From NCBI GenBank assembly GCA_950075865.1, contig CATMVA010000010.1, forward strand, positions 1 through 64,000: a stretch of DNA of 64,000 nt, in the 5' to 3' direction. Below the pieces are notes generated by a model. The model was given only the letters and a program-made list of their open reading frames with translations, searched no databases and was not told where the DNA came from. Shown one piece after another: positions 51,644-61,028 of this stretch. Positions within the stretch are counted from its first letter, which is position 1, and the number at the start of each line of letters is the position of its first letter. Origin of the DNA: an uncultured Oscillospiraceae bacterium (GTDB lineage Bacteria; Bacillota; Clostridia; Oscillospirales; Oscillospiraceae). Position numbers and translations under genes: made by a program.

Positions 51644-51691
51644 GGTAGTCACCTCGTTTCCGCTTTCCTTTTGGTGCAAAAACTGACAGCC

Positions 51692-52378
51692 TTATTTTGC
51701 GCTTTTCAGATAATATCCCACGCCCCACTTGGTCAGGATAAGCTCGGGGTTGGCGCTGTCGATCTCCAGTTTTTCCCGCAGACGCCGTATGTGGACGTCC
51801 ACCGTCCGGTAATCCCCGGCGTACTCGTAGCCCCAGACAATATTCAGCAAATTTTCCCTGGAATAGACCCGGCCGGGGTTCCGCATGAGCAGCTCCATCA
51901 GATCGAACTCCTTGGCGGTGAGCTCCACCCGTGCCTCACCCTTCCAGGCCACCCGCTCGTCGGCATCCAGGACCACATGGCCAGCCGTGAGCCGTCCGCC
52001 TCTGGCCCCCTGCTGGGTCATGCCGGCCCGGCGGAGCAGGGCCCGGATCCTGGCCCGGAGCTCCAGGATGTTGAAGGGCTTTGTGATATAGTCGTCGGCC
52101 CCGCACTCAAAGCCCATCAGCTTGTCGGCGTCCTCCCCCTTGGCGGTGAGGATGATGATGGGCACGTTGGAGAACTCCCGGATCCGCATACAGGCCTGGA
52201 TGCCGTCCAGCTTGGGCATCATCAGGTCCAGAATGATGAGGTCGAAGCCGCCTCCCCGGGCCATATCCACGGCGGCCTGGCCGTCGTAGCCCACCTCCAC
52301 CTGGTAGCCCTCGCTCTCCAGGTTGAATTTGATGCCCTTGACCAGCACCTTCTCGTCGTCCACCACTAAAATTTTCAT
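51692..52378 (-). CDS. OmpR/PhoB-family response regulator (WalR-like)
   Basis: The 228-aa protein has a receiver domain (1-118) with acidic pocket VVDDE and phospho-acceptor Asp51 in LDLMMP, then a winged-helix domain (about 130-226) with ELTAKEFDLMELLMRNPG and VDVHIRRLREKLE. Sequence style is that of WalR/PhoP. AGGAGG precedes the ATG, which overlaps the stop of the ComEA-like gene by 4 bp. The true homologue cannot be settled without a tree. Confidence 0.93.
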   Translation of the reverse strand: MKILVVDDEKVLVKGIKFNLESEGYQVEVGYDGQAAVDMARGGGFDLIILDLMMPKLDGIQACMRIREFSNVPIIILTAKGEDADKLMGFECGADDYITKPFNILELRARIRALLRRAGMTQQGARGGRLTAGHVVLDADERVAWKGEARVELTAKEFDLMELLMRNPGRVYSRENLLNIVWGYEYAGDYRTVDVHIRRLREKLEIDSANPELILTKWGVGYYLKSAK

Positions 52379-52755
52379 GAGGCTCCTCCTACTGTGATAT
52401 GGTCCAAAAGGGCATTCACCGTGTCCTCCCCGATGCCGGGCACCCGGACCAAATCCTCGGGGAACCGGTAGGGACCGTTGGCCTCCCGGTCGCGGACAAT
52501 GTCGGCGGCCCGCTTCTCCCCGATCCGGGGCAGGGTCTGGAGCTCCTCCGCCGTGGCGGTGTTGATGTCGATCTTTGGCGTCTCCGGACTCTCGGTGGGG
52601 GCGGGCAGGGCAAGAGGTGCCGTCTCCAGAACCCTCTGGGTCTCCACCCGGACGCTCTGGGTCTGTCCTCCGGAGCGGAACAGCCAGCCGGCGGTGAAGG
52701 ACAGAAAAACTACGGCAAGCAGGATCACCGCGCCCTCCCCTTTGGAAATCTTCAT
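52375..52755 (-). CDS. ComEA-like helix-hairpin-helix DNA-binding membrane protein
   Basis: The 126-aa protein starts at MKISKGEGAVIL, after GGGGCGG. One transmembrane helix (about 8-26) and a linker precede a (HhH)2 domain: IDINTATAEELQTLPRIGEKRA then FPEDLVRVPGIGEDTVNAL. This resembles the DNA-binding C-terminal part of the competence DNA receptor ComEA. Its 3' end overlaps the response regulator gene, so it leads the operon. Confidence 0.85.
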   Translation of the reverse strand: MKISKGEGAVILLAVVFLSFTAGWLFRSGGQTQSVRVETQRVLETAPLALPAPTESPETPKIDINTATAEELQTLPRIGEKRAADIVRDREANGPYRFPEDLVRVPGIGEDTVNALLDHITVGGAS

Positions 52756-52895
52756 ATTTTTTCCGCCCCTTTCCTGTTGCGTCCGGCCCCTGGCTCTGCT
52801 ATAATATTGGAAGTAATTTTTGATACAGGCCTGGGAAATGTTGGCCATTTTTTCCCGGCCTGTCCCTATTATAACACAGATATCGGGAGTTTCCT

Positions 52896-54266
52896 ATGAA
52901 AAAATATCGTTCTCTCCTTTCTCTTTTTCTGGTCCTTGTCCTGTGCCTCACCCCCACGGCCTACGCCGCCGGTGAGAGCGGAGCGGAACTCTTCTCGGTG
53001 GAGGCCGTCTCGGCCATCCTCATCGAGGCCGACACCGGCGAGGTCCTGTACGAGCTCAACCCCGACGAGCGGCGCTTTCCCGCCTCCATCACCAAGGTGA
53101 TGACCAGCCTTCTCACCGTGGAGGCCGCCGACCGGGGGGAGTTCTCCCTGGACGACACCGTTACTCTGGGAACCGACCTGTACACCGGCATCGGCTACGA
53201 CGGCTCCTCCCTCAAGCTCCAGGCCGGGGAGGAGCTCACCGTCCGGGACCTGCTCCACGCCGCCCTGCTCCACTCGGCCAACGAGGCCTGCAACGCCATG
53301 GCCGTGGTGGTCTCCGGCAGCATCCCCGCTTTCGTGGAGCGGATGAACCAACGCGCCAATGAGCTGGGCATGACCGGTACCCACTTCTGCAACACCCATG
53401 GCTACCCCGACGAGGACCACTATACCACCGCCCGGGACCTGGCCCGGCTCTGTCAGGAGGCCCTGCAGCATCCGGACTTCCGGGAGGTGGTCTCTACCGC
53501 CACCTATACCATTCCCCCCACCAACCTCCACGAGACCGAACGGGTCCTGAAAAACACCAACGCCCTGGTCTCCAACTCGGTCCAGGGCTACCGCTACCAG
53601 TACGCCATCGGGGTCAAGACCGGCTTCACCTCCAAGGCAGGCTACTGCCTGGCCTCGGCCGCCCAAAAGGACCACCGGACCGTCATCGCCATCCTGTTGG
53701 GGGGAAAAAACTGGATCGAAAACGACCAGGAGGTCCCCCATAACTATTATGTGGAGAGCCGCCGGCTGCTGGAGCACGGCTTTAACTCCTTCTCCCGCAA
53801 GACCATTCTTGATAAGATCGAGCCCATCGCCACCATCCGGGTGGAGCTGTGCGCCAGCCAGGACTATGTGACCGTCCAGCCCACCGAAAGCCTGTCGGCC
53901 ATTCTGCCCAACGACCTGGACCCCGCCCTGTTCCAGCGGGATACCGTTCTGCCCACCGAACCCCTCCAGGCTCCCATCGAGAAGGGGACGGTGCTGGGGA
54001 CCATCACCATCTCCTACGCCGGTACTACATACGGCACAGTGGACCTGGTGGCCTCCACCTCCCTGGAACGCTCCCAGTTCCTCTATGTGCTGGAACGGAT
54101 CCGCTGGGTCTTCAGCCACCTGTGGGTGCGCCTGCTCCTTCTGGCAGCGGTGATCCTCATCCTGGTCTTCGCCCTGCGGTGGATGGTCTACGGCCCCTCC
54201 CGCAGGCGGAAGCGGCGCGGCAGGGAACGGGCCTACAGTTCCTCCTACCGGGGCCGGGGCCGCTGA
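52896..54266 (+). CDS. D-alanyl-D-alanine carboxypeptidase (DacF/PBP5 type)
   Basis: The 456-aa protein has a signal peptide (1-25) and the S11 peptidase motifs SITK (64-67), SAN (127-129) and KTG (241-243). A PBP5-like C-terminal domain (about 280-395) follows, then a membrane helix (about 412-432) and a very basic tail. It trims the terminal D-Ala from peptidoglycan stems at the outer membrane face. The location near spo0A/spoIVB fits the DacF/DacB sporulation group, but the paralogue cannot be fixed. Confidence 0.93.
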   Translation: MKKYRSLLSLFLVLVLCLTPTAYAAGESGAELFSVEAVSAILIEADTGEVLYELNPDERRFPASITKVMTSLLTVEAADRGEFSLDDTVTLGTDLYTGIGYDGSSLKLQAGEELTVRDLLHAALLHSANEACNAMAVVVSGSIPAFVERMNQRANELGMTGTHFCNTHGYPDEDHYTTARDLARLCQEALQHPDFREVVSTATYTIPPTNLHETERVLKNTNALVSNSVQGYRYQYAIGVKTGFTSKAGYCLASAAQKDHRTVIAILLGGKNWIENDQEVPHNYYVESRRLLEHGFNSFSRKTILDKIEPIATIRVELCASQDYVTVQPTESLSAILPNDLDPALFQRDTVLPTEPLQAPIEKGTVLGTITISYAGTTYGTVDLVASTSLERSQFLYVLERIRWVFSHLWVRLLLLAAVILILVFALRWMVYGPSRRRKRRGRERAYSSSYRGRGR

Positions 54267-54285
54267 AAGCGGACGAATACAAAGA

Positions 54286-54320
54286 AACGGCGCTGTTCTA
54301 TGAACAGCGCCGTTCTATTT
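54286..54320. terminator. Terminator after the carboxypeptidase gene
   Basis: A perfect 13-bp stem (54286-54298 with 54302-54314), then CTATTTT; convergent with the TSCPD gene. Confidence 0.88.
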
Positions 54321-54322
54321 TC

Positions 54323-54565
54323 TCAGATGCTCTGCTTCAGGGCCTGAGCCAACTGATCGGGACAGGAGGTGGCCTTGCCGCCGCAGCGGATGCCGTCCAG
54401 CCGGGCGATGACCTCCTCCACCTTCATGCCCTCCACCAGCTTGCTGATGCCCTGGAGGTTGCCGTGGCAGCCTCCCGTCACCTGGAGGGACTTGACGATG
54501 CCGTCCTCCACCTCGATGACCATCTGCCGGGAGCAGACCCCCTTGGGGGTGAAATCAATGACCAT
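54323..54565 (-). CDS. TSCPD-domain protein (TIGR03905-like)
   Basis: The 80-aa protein has TGGCHGNLQGISKLVEGM and IRCGGKATSCPDQLAQAL, the TSCPD motif that also occurs at the C-terminus of vitamin-B12-dependent ribonucleotide reductases. The conserved cysteines suggest metal binding. As a stand-alone protein its role is unknown. Confidence 0.85.
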   Translation of the reverse strand: MVIDFTPKGVCSRQMVIEVEDGIVKSLQVTGGCHGNLQGISKLVEGMKVEEVIARLDGIRCGGKATSCPDQLAQALKQSI

Positions 54566-54674
54566 ATTCCATTCTCCTTTTGCAGTTTTATGGCCCTATT
54601 ATACACCCTTCCCTAAAAATTGCAATCCTTTTCCGGGATAACAAAAGGGCGGGCCCTGTGTCCCGCCTTTTTGC

Positions 54675-55436
54675 TCATTTGTCCTTATCCTTCCGCTGGA
54701 GCTGAAGCCGGTCGGCAATCATGGCCACGAACTCACTGTTGGTGGGCTTTCCCTTGGCGTTGGAGACGGTGTAGCCAAAGTACTTCTGGAGAGTCTCCAG
54801 ATCCCCCCGGTCCCAGGCCACCTCAATGGCGTGGCGAATGGCCCGCTCCACACGGGAAGCGGTGGTGCCGTAGCGCTTGGCCACCTCGGGGTAGAGGATC
54901 TTGGTCACGGCATTGATCACGTCCATGTCCTCCACCGCGATCATGATAGCCTCCCGTAGGTACTGGTAGCCCTTGATGTGGGCGGGCACCCCGATCTCGT
55001 GGATGATGGCGGTGACTGTGGCCTCCAGGCTGGCGCCCGACCGCTCAGGCTCCTCCGACGGGCGGAGTGCAGTCATCATCTGGCGCACCCGTTCCACCAC
55101 CGCGGTGGTCTTGCAGGGCTTCATCATAAAGTAATCGGCCCCTCTGGCCGCCGCTAGGTCGGCCACGCTGCCGCTGGCGAAGCTGGAGATGACCAGGACC
55201 CTGGGCCTGGGCATCAGCTCCCCCAGCCGGGTCAGGACCTCCACCCCGTCCATAGTGGAGAGGATCATGTCCATCACCACCACGTCCCCCTGCTTCTCTC
55301 GGCAGAGCTCCACCGTCTCAGCGCCGTCCCCCGTGTCTCCCACCACCGTGAGATCGCTCTCTCCGTTCAAAGTCTCTACCAGCAAACGGCGGAAGTCCTC
55401 CCCCGCGTCCGCTACCACTACTTTTACTTTATCCAT
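54675..55436 (-). CDS. spo0A: Sporulation master regulator Spo0A
   Basis: The 253-aa protein starts at [10 protein letters not shown]. The receiver domain (1-118) has Asp10 and phospho-acceptor Asp56 (VVMDMIL) with MKPCK Lys. The DNA-binding domain is nearly canonical: [38 protein letters not shown] and [10 protein letters not shown]. It starts sporulation when phosphorylated. Oddity: the usual second acidic residue of the pocket (Asp11 in Bacillus) is Ala11 here, and the motif after Asp56 lacks the common Pro. It lies directly downstream of spoIVB, as in Bacillus. Confidence 0.97.
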   Translation of the reverse strand: MDKVKVVVADAGEDFRRLLVETLNGESDLTVVGDTGDGAETVELCREKQGDVVVMDMILSTMDGVEVLTRLGELMPRPRVLVISSFASGSVADLAAARGADYFMMKPCKTTAVVERVRQMMTALRPSEEPERSGASLEATVTAIIHEIGVPAHIKGYQYLREAIMIAVEDMDVINAVTKILYPEVAKRYGTTASRVERAIRHAIEVAWDRGDLETLQKYFGYTVSNAKGKPTNSEFVAMIADRLQLQRKDKDK

Positions 55437-55548
55437 GGTTTTCAACCTCTTCTCGCCTGGCCAAGGCGGTATTACCGGTTGCCTTAAATTTACCATAAAA
55501 AGACAGCGTACGCAATCCCTTTTTGCCAATTTTTGGTAATCAATCGTG

Positions 55549-55564
55549 CGACAAGGCACGACAA
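55549..55564 (-). promoter_or_regulatory. Candidate 0A boxes upstream of spo0A
   Basis: On the minus strand TTGTCG occurs twice, 10 bp apart (55559-55564 and 55549-55554). Each matches 5 of 7 bases of the TGTCGAA 0A box (TGTCGTG and TGTCGCA). They lie about 115-130 bp upstream of the spo0A start, where autoregulatory 0A boxes occur in Bacillus. Confidence 0.4.
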
Positions 55565-55669
55565 ATTTTGCCTTTTGCCGCTTTTTCCTCCTCTTTCGAC
55601 CTTTTTCTTCAGAGAAAAAAAGCGAAAAAAGGGACCCCGGACAAGCTGCCCGGCGCCCCCCTTTCCCGC

Positions 55670-56740
55670 CTATTCGATGCCTGCCGCCTCCAGCATGTGC
55701 TCGGCCAGGATGCCGTAGCCCTGGGTGGGGTCCCCGATCAGAACGTGGGTCACGGCCCCCACCAGACGTCCATTCTGAAGAATGGGGCTACCACTCATAC
55801 CCTGGACAATGCCGCCGGTCTGCTCCAAAAGGGCCGGGTCGGTGACCTTGAGCATCAGGTCACGGCCATCGTCGGCCTCTGGGAAAATCTTGGTGATCTC
55901 CACCTTATAGGAGCGGACCTGGTCCCCGGCCACATTGGAGCAGATGAGGGCTTCCCCGGTCTCCACCTGGTCGGCCGTGGCCACCTCCACCGGCTCCATG
56001 GCGGCCATGTCGCCGCTGTTCAGAGTGCCGAAAATACCATGGCTGGTGTTGGCGCTGAGCACGCCGATGTCCCCCGACATGTCAAATTCGCCGTGGAGCT
56101 CCCCCGGCTCCCCCCGGCAGCCCTTTTTCACGTCGGCCACCGTGGCCGAGAGCAAAGCGCCGCTCTCCATGGGCATGAGCAGGGCGGTGTCCACATCGTT
56201 GATCCCGTGGCCCAGGGCGCCAAAGGCCCCGGTGGCCGGATCATAATAGGTCACCGTACCAATACCCGCCATCGAATCCCGGAGCCAAGCCCCCAGCTTG
56301 TAAACCCCGTCGGTGGAGCACTTGACCGCCTGGGCGGTGACCTGGACGGTCTTGCCGTCCCGCACCGCCCGGATGGACATTTTCTCCCCGCCGATCTCCT
56401 GGATCTGGCCCTGGACCTCCTCAATCGTGTCCACCTCTTCGGCGTTGATGTGGGTGATCACGTCACCCTCCCGCAGTCCGCAGTCCTTGGCCGGGATCAC
56501 GGTCCCTCCCTCGGCGGGGATCTGGGAAAAGCCCACTACCAGCACCCCGTCGGAGAAGAGCTTGATGCCCACCGCCTTCCCCACCGGAACCAGGGTCCGG
56601 ACCTCCGGGGCCGTCACCGGCTCCTCCTCGGCGGCCCGGGCCGAAAAGCTCCCCGGTCCCAGAAGCCCCAGCAGGAGGAGTCCCGCCAGCGTCCCCCGAA
56701 ACCAGAGCCGCGGCCCCGCCGGTCCCGTGGACTCTCGCAT
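55670..56740 (-). CDS. spoIVB: SpoIVB serine peptidase
   Basis: The 356-aa protein starts at [10 protein letters not shown]; a TTG four codons earlier, closer to GGGGGTGG, is an alternative. An N-terminal membrane/signal segment (about 16-36) precedes a PDZ domain (about 75-150, with [18 protein letters not shown]) and an S55 peptidase domain with ALGHGI (His) and GMSGSPI (Ser). In sporulation it is secreted from the forespore and cleaves SpoIVFA to activate SigK processing. Its position before spo0A is conserved in endospore formers. Confidence 0.95.
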   Translation of the reverse strand: MRESTGPAGPRLWFRGTLAGLLLLGLLGPGSFSARAAEEEPVTAPEVRTLVPVGKAVGIKLFSDGVLVVGFSQIPAEGGTVIPAKDCGLREGDVITHINAEEVDTIEEVQGQIQEIGGEKMSIRAVRDGKTVQVTAQAVKCSTDGVYKLGAWLRDSMAGIGTVTYYDPATGAFGALGHGINDVDTALLMPMESGALLSATVADVKKGCRGEPGELHGEFDMSGDIGVLSANTSHGIFGTLNSGDMAAMEPVEVATADQVETGEALICSNVAGDQVRSYKVEITKIFPEADDGRDLMLKVTDPALLEQTGGIVQGMSGSPILQNGRLVGAVTHVLIGDPTQGYGILAEHMLEAAGIE

Positions 56741-56765
56741 GCCTTGTTTCAAAAAACCACCCCCA

Positions 56766-56802
56766 TAAAAAAATCGAGATGGCGCCGCAGGGGCGCCATC
56801 TC
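56766..56802 (-). terminator. Minus-strand terminator upstream of spoIVB
   Basis: A perfect 11-bp stem (56776-56786 with 56792-56802); on the minus strand it is followed by GATTTTTTT. It probably ends the Bax-inhibitor-like transcript. Confidence 0.85.
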
Positions 56803-57008
56803 TAATATGGGCGTTTTCCGGCCGGGGCACACTGGAAATGAACAGCGGCTTTGGCTTGGTCAGCTTTTCCGCCTCTGCTGTCCCAAGGGCTCCGGACCGG
56901 GCCCAAGGGCTTTTTTGGCATTTTTCTCTTATTTACCGGCTTGTTTCTCTCTGGGCCGGGCCACGGTTAGCATTCCCCGGAAAAAATTTTTCAGTCTGGG
57001 AAAATTTT

Positions 57009-57752
57009 TTAATTCCGGCTCCGCCGGCCCAGCAGCCGCAGGATATAGAGGAACAGGTTCACGAAGTCCAGGCAGAGCTGGAGCGCGGCGTAGACCGAGG
57101 CTTTTTTCAGCATCTCCCCGTCGCCCCGGAAGCCCTCGTACAGCCGGCGGATCATCTGGGTATCGTAGGCGGCGTAAGCCAGGAAGAGGACGATCCCGAT
57201 GGTGCAGATGATCTGGTCGTAGGCCTCGATGGCCGGGATGAACCACATCAGCACGTTGGCCAGGATCAGGAAGACCAGGCCGCAAAGCAGGAAATTCCGC
57301 AGCCGGGACAGGTCCACCTGGGTGAAGTAGCCGAACACCGCCATCCCGCCAAAGCACAGGGCGGTCATGGCGAAGGCCAGCACAGCGCTCTCCAGATCAA
57401 AGAGCATCAGCCAGGCGCCAACCACCAGGCCGATCAGGGCACAGTGGGCCAGGAAGAAGCCCCAGGTGGCGCCCACCGTAGACTTCCGGATGGCCGAGCT
57501 CATGCCGAAGGACAGGGCCAGCTGAGCCACCAGCAGGATGATATGGAGATAGCCGCCGGTCATCCTGACCAGATCCCAGTAAAGGTAATAGCCCGGCCAG
57601 GTATCGGCGATAAACAGGGCCACGCCGAAGGATATCATCAGCCCTATGAACATGATGAAGAAGGTTTTGGCCGTGTAGCGGCTCAGGCTCTCGCCCTCCA
57701 GGGACTCCAGATTTTCCAGGTTACGCTCGGATTCATAAAAATTGTTTTCCAT
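57009..57752 (-). CDS. Bax inhibitor-1/YccA-family membrane protein
   Basis: The 247-aa protein has seven hydrophobic helices between about 28 and 240. The family motifs AYDTQMIRRLYEG and LCLDFVNLFLYILRLLG are near the C-terminus. Bacterial members (YetJ) are pH-dependent calcium leak channels. The ATG follows GGAGG. Its neighbours give no further clue. Confidence 0.9.
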   Translation of the reverse strand: MENNFYESERNLENLESLEGESLSRYTAKTFFIMFIGLMISFGVALFIADTWPGYYLYWDLVRMTGGYLHIILLVAQLALSFGMSSAIRKSTVGATWGFFLAHCALIGLVVGAWLMLFDLESAVLAFAMTALCFGGMAVFGYFTQVDLSRLRNFLLCGLVFLILANVLMWFIPAIEAYDQIICTIGIVLFLAYAAYDTQMIRRLYEGFRGDGEMLKKASVYAALQLCLDFVNLFLYILRLLGRRSRN

Positions 57753-57860
57753 GGTTCGTTGCCTCCTTTGCCCTCATTATAATCCCTCAAAAGTGTTTTT
57801 TCAAGTCGAAGGTGTGGCTTTTCAGGGAAAGAAAGCAGCGGAAAACAGGGCTCTCTCAGG

Positions 57861-58225
57861 CGCGGAAATTTTGAGGGAAATTTCCAAGGAATAAAACGAG
57901 GCCGTTTCCGTGAGAAAACAGTCTTGTTTTTCTGTATTGAAAACTTTTTATGTCAGTTTATTTTGAGGAGCAAAGTGGGATGCGGGAGAAATCCAAGTTG
58001 TACGAAAATTGGAAATTGGATTTTGAGGGTTTTTGAGGGTGGTTTGAGGGCGTTTTCGAGGGGTTTGACCTCGAAAAACGGGGTTTTGAATTTTTTGGAA
58101 TGTGCAACACCGTGCAAATTGGGGGTGAGGAGGGAAAAAGGGCGGATATAGGGACGATAGTTGTATAAAAATTTCCAGTTGGGGTGTTTGTGGAAGTTTC
58201 GACCGCTTTGGAGCGGTTTGGGTGG
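57861..58225 (+). repeat. Long intergenic repeat, copy 2
   Basis: Diverged homologue of 19301-19675 in the same plus-strand orientation. Hairpin 1 (about 57893-57928) and hairpin 2 (58053-58061 with 58069-58077) occupy the same relative positions as in copy 1. In hairpin 2 one T-A pair of copy 1 is C-G here (58057 with 58073), a compensatory change. Confidence 0.75.
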
Positions 58226-58465
58226 GGTAAGGGTCCACTTCTCTGGCTGTCCTACCGAAGGTCGGCGGCCTGCGGGGTGCACTTCGCAAAACCCCGCAGG
58301 CCACGGGCCGGGCCGAGGACGGCCCGCTCCACAAGGGCAGGGATCCAGGCACCCCCATAGCAGCGCAGAGGTCAGGGACGTCATTTGTCCTTCGGGCAAA
58401 CAACTGTCCCGGCCCTTTGGGCCCCGGCTGGGAAAGCCAAAAAAGAAATAACAGAGCAAAATCCA

Positions 58466-58500
58466 GGCGATCCGTGGATCGCCCCTACGAAGGGCGGGAG
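58466..58500. repeat. REP-like hairpin at the ATPase gene 3' end
   Basis: GGCGATCC pairs with GGATCGCC across a GT loop, then CCTACGAAGGGC. It lies within 5 bp of the stop codon of the minus-strand ATPase gene. Confidence 0.65.
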
Positions 58501-58504
58501 CGCT

Positions 58505-60970
58505 TTACCGGGAAGCGGCGGGCTTTTTGCGGCCCTTCTCTTTTTTGCGGGCGCGGATCAGGGCATGCCAGAGGAGCTCTCCCTTGTTGAAGACCCCCAG
58601 CATTCCCCGCATGGTGAACCAGGCCAGGGGGAAGAACAGGGCCAGGATCAGGGTCTCGTGCGTGGTGAGGACCGTCAGGGAGAAGAAGTCCCCCAGATAA
58701 AAGACGCAGAACAGCAGGGAGCAGACCACCGTTACCAGCAGCAGACGGCGCTTCCAGTCGAAGGGACGGCTCACCTGGTAGAGGACCAGCACCCCCACAA
58801 AGGAGACGCACAGGGCGCACATGGTGGACAACGTCTCGTTGGGGAAAGCGAACATGGCGGCGTAGAACTGAATGCACAGAATGATGAGCAGGTCGGTCAG
58901 GCCACCGGGGAAGGCCTCCCGCAGGACATTGCGCATGAACTTGCCCTTCACCAGGCTCTCGTTGGGCTCCAGAGCCAGCACAAAGGAGGGGAAGCCGATG
59001 GTGAGGGCGGAGATCAGGGAGAGCTGGATGGGCACCAGCGGGTAAGGCATATCCACAAAGAGGGTAAAGAGGGCCAGCACAAAGGAAAAGATATTTTTGA
59101 CCAGATAGAGGGCGGCCGAGCGCTGGATGTTGTTGATGACCCTTCTCCCCTCGGCCACCACATGGGGAAGACCGGCGAAATTGGAGTTGAGGAGCACCAG
59201 CTGGGCGGCGTGGCAGGCCGCCTCGGACCCCGAGGCCATGGCGATGCCGCAGTCGGCGTCCTTCAGGGCCAGCACGTCATTGACACCGTCTCCGGTCATG
59301 GCCACCGTATGGCCCTGCTTCTGAAGGGCCTTGACCAGCTTTCGCTTCTGTCCGGGGGTCACCCGGCCGAAGACGGTGTACTCCCCGGCGGCGGCATAGA
59401 TATCCTCGTCGGTCTGGAGGGTGGTGGCGTCCACCCACTTTTCGGCGTTCTCCACCCCGGCCTGGCGGGCCACCTCGGCCACCGTCAGGGGGTTGTCCCC
59501 CGAGATGACCTTGACAGCCACCCCCTGCTTGGCGAAAAAGGCGAAGGTGTCGGGGGCCTCGGGCCGGATCTGGTTGGCCAGAAGCACCAGGGCCATGGGC
59601 TGGATCCGCCCCCCGTCCAGGGGAGCCTTTCCGTCGGGGATGCCGTCGTACTGAGCCACCAGAAGCACCCGGTAGCCCTTTTCCGAATAAGGCTTCACCA
59701 TGTCCTTCAGATCCTGGTAGTGCGTCCCCATCACAAACTCGGGGGCACCCACCACATAGGCCCCCCGGCCCGAAAAGACGGCGGCGGAATACTTATTGGC
59801 CGAGGTGAAGGGCACCGTGGCCGACACCGTCCAGCCCGCCGGGGCGGAAAACCGCTCGGCCATGGCCCGGCCGGTATCGTTATCGGCCCCGAGGGCCTGG
59901 TAGACGGCCCCCACCGCCGCCTCCACCCCCTCCAGGGGGTATTTCTCCTCGTCCAACGGCACCAGGTCCATGACGGTCATCTTGGGCTCGGTGATGGTGC
60001 CCGTCTTGTCCACGCAGAGCACGTCCACCCGGGCCAGGGTCTCGATGCAGTTCATGTCCTGGGCCTGGACCTTCCGCTGGGCCAGGCGGATCATGCTCAC
60101 CGCCAGGGCCACGCTGGTCAGAAGGTACAGCCCTTCAGGGATCATGCCGATGAGGGCGGCCACCGTGGCGGTAACGGCCTGGGGCAGGGTGAGCTTCAAA
60201 ACAAAATACTGCTTCCAGAAGAGCACCCCGCCGATGGGGATGAGGGCAAAGCCGATGAACCGGATGAGCCGGGTGAGGGAGGCCATCATCTCGGACTGGG
60301 CGCTCTTCACATCCTTCTTGGCCTCCAGGGTCAGGCGGGCGGCGTAGGAGTCCTTCCCCACCGCCGTGAGCTGGGCCCGGCAGGAGCCGGCCACCACGAA
60401 GGAGCCCGAGCGCAGCTTGCTGCCCGGGCCCTTTTCCTGGGGCTCGGCCTCGCCGGTGATGAGGGCTTCGTTGACCTGGACGCTGCCCGCGCGGACCAGG
60501 GCGTCGGCCGTGATCTGGTCCCCGGCGGCAAAGACGGCGATGTCGTCCCGGACCATCTGGTTGGTAGGGATGCTGATGACCGCCCCCTCCCGGACCACGT
60601 TTCCCCGTGGGGAGGCGATGAGCTTCAGCTTGTCGATGGTCCGCTTGGAGCGGATCTCCTGGAGGATGCCGATGACCGTGTTGATCACAGCCACCAGCAG
60701 GAAGGTGGCGTTTTTATAGGAACCCACCAGGATGAGGGCGAGGGCCAGGACCACAAAGATCAGGTTGAAGAAGGTCAGGGTATGGGCCCGTATGATCTCC
60801 TTCTCGGTCTTGGTAGGGCTTTTCACGTCCACATTGGCCCAGCCGCTCTTACGGCGGGTCTCCACCTGCTCCCGGCTGAGACCGGATTCAGGGTCGGCCT
60901 CAAAGACCGGCAGGTCCACCCGCTCGGGCTCCTGAGGGACGTCCATTTTCTTTTTCTGCACGGAATTCAC
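58505..60970 (-). CDS. P-type cation ATPase, CtpE-like
   Basis: The 821-aa protein starts with GTG after AAAGGTGAG. The actuator motif is TGEAEP (172-177), TM4 holds IPEG (277-280), the phosphorylation site is DKTGTIT (Asp321) and the hinge is MTGDGVNDVLALKDAD. The PEG motif in TM4 fits calcium- or magnesium-type (P2/CtpE-like) pumps rather than heavy-metal pumps; there is no CPC motif or N-terminal metal-binding domain. Calcium export is the best guess. Confidence 0.9.
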   Translation of the reverse strand: MNSVQKKKMDVPQEPERVDLPVFEADPESGLSREQVETRRKSGWANVDVKSPTKTEKEIIRAHTLTFFNLIFVVLALALILVGSYKNATFLLVAVINTVIGILQEIRSKRTIDKLKLIASPRGNVVREGAVISIPTNQMVRDDIAVFAAGDQITADALVRAGSVQVNEALITGEAEPQEKGPGSKLRSGSFVVAGSCRAQLTAVGKDSYAARLTLEAKKDVKSAQSEMMASLTRLIRFIGFALIPIGGVLFWKQYFVLKLTLPQAVTATVAALIGMIPEGLYLLTSVALAVSMIRLAQRKVQAQDMNCIETLARVDVLCVDKTGTITEPKMTVMDLVPLDEEKYPLEGVEAAVGAVYQALGADNDTGRAMAERFSAPAGWTVSATVPFTSANKYSAAVFSGRGAYVVGAPEFVMGTHYQDLKDMVKPYSEKGYRVLLVAQYDGIPDGKAPLDGGRIQPMALVLLANQIRPEAPDTFAFFAKQGVAVKVISGDNPLTVAEVARQAGVENAEKWVDATTLQTDEDIYAAAGEYTVFGRVTPGQKRKLVKALQKQGHTVAMTGDGVNDVLALKDADCGIAMASGSEAACHAAQLVLLNSNFAGLPHVVAEGRRVINNIQRSAALYLVKNIFSFVLALFTLFVDMPYPLVPIQLSLISALTIGFPSFVLALEPNESLVKGKFMRNVLREAFPGGLTDLLIILCIQFYAAMFAFPNETLSTMCALCVSFVGVLVLYQVSRPFDWKRRLLLVTVVCSLLFCVFYLGDFFSLTVLTTHETLILALFFPLAWFTMRGMLGVFNKGELLWHALIRARKKEKGRKKPAASR

Positions 60971-61028
60971 CTTCTATCTCACCTTTCTTCCCGGTATACA
61001 TAGAATAGAGTAATACAGGAAGGAGGCG

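Larger units (their letters stand above)
57753..58504. other. 750-bp non-coding region with structured repeats
   Basis: No supportable gene. It holds the second copy of the long intergenic repeat (57861-58225), a GC-rich hairpin (GGCCTGCGGGGT about 58267-58278 with ACCCCGCAGGCC about 58291-58302), a segment near 58425-58450 resembling in reverse the end of the 19225 element, and a REP-like unit (58466-58500). Confidence 0.7.
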
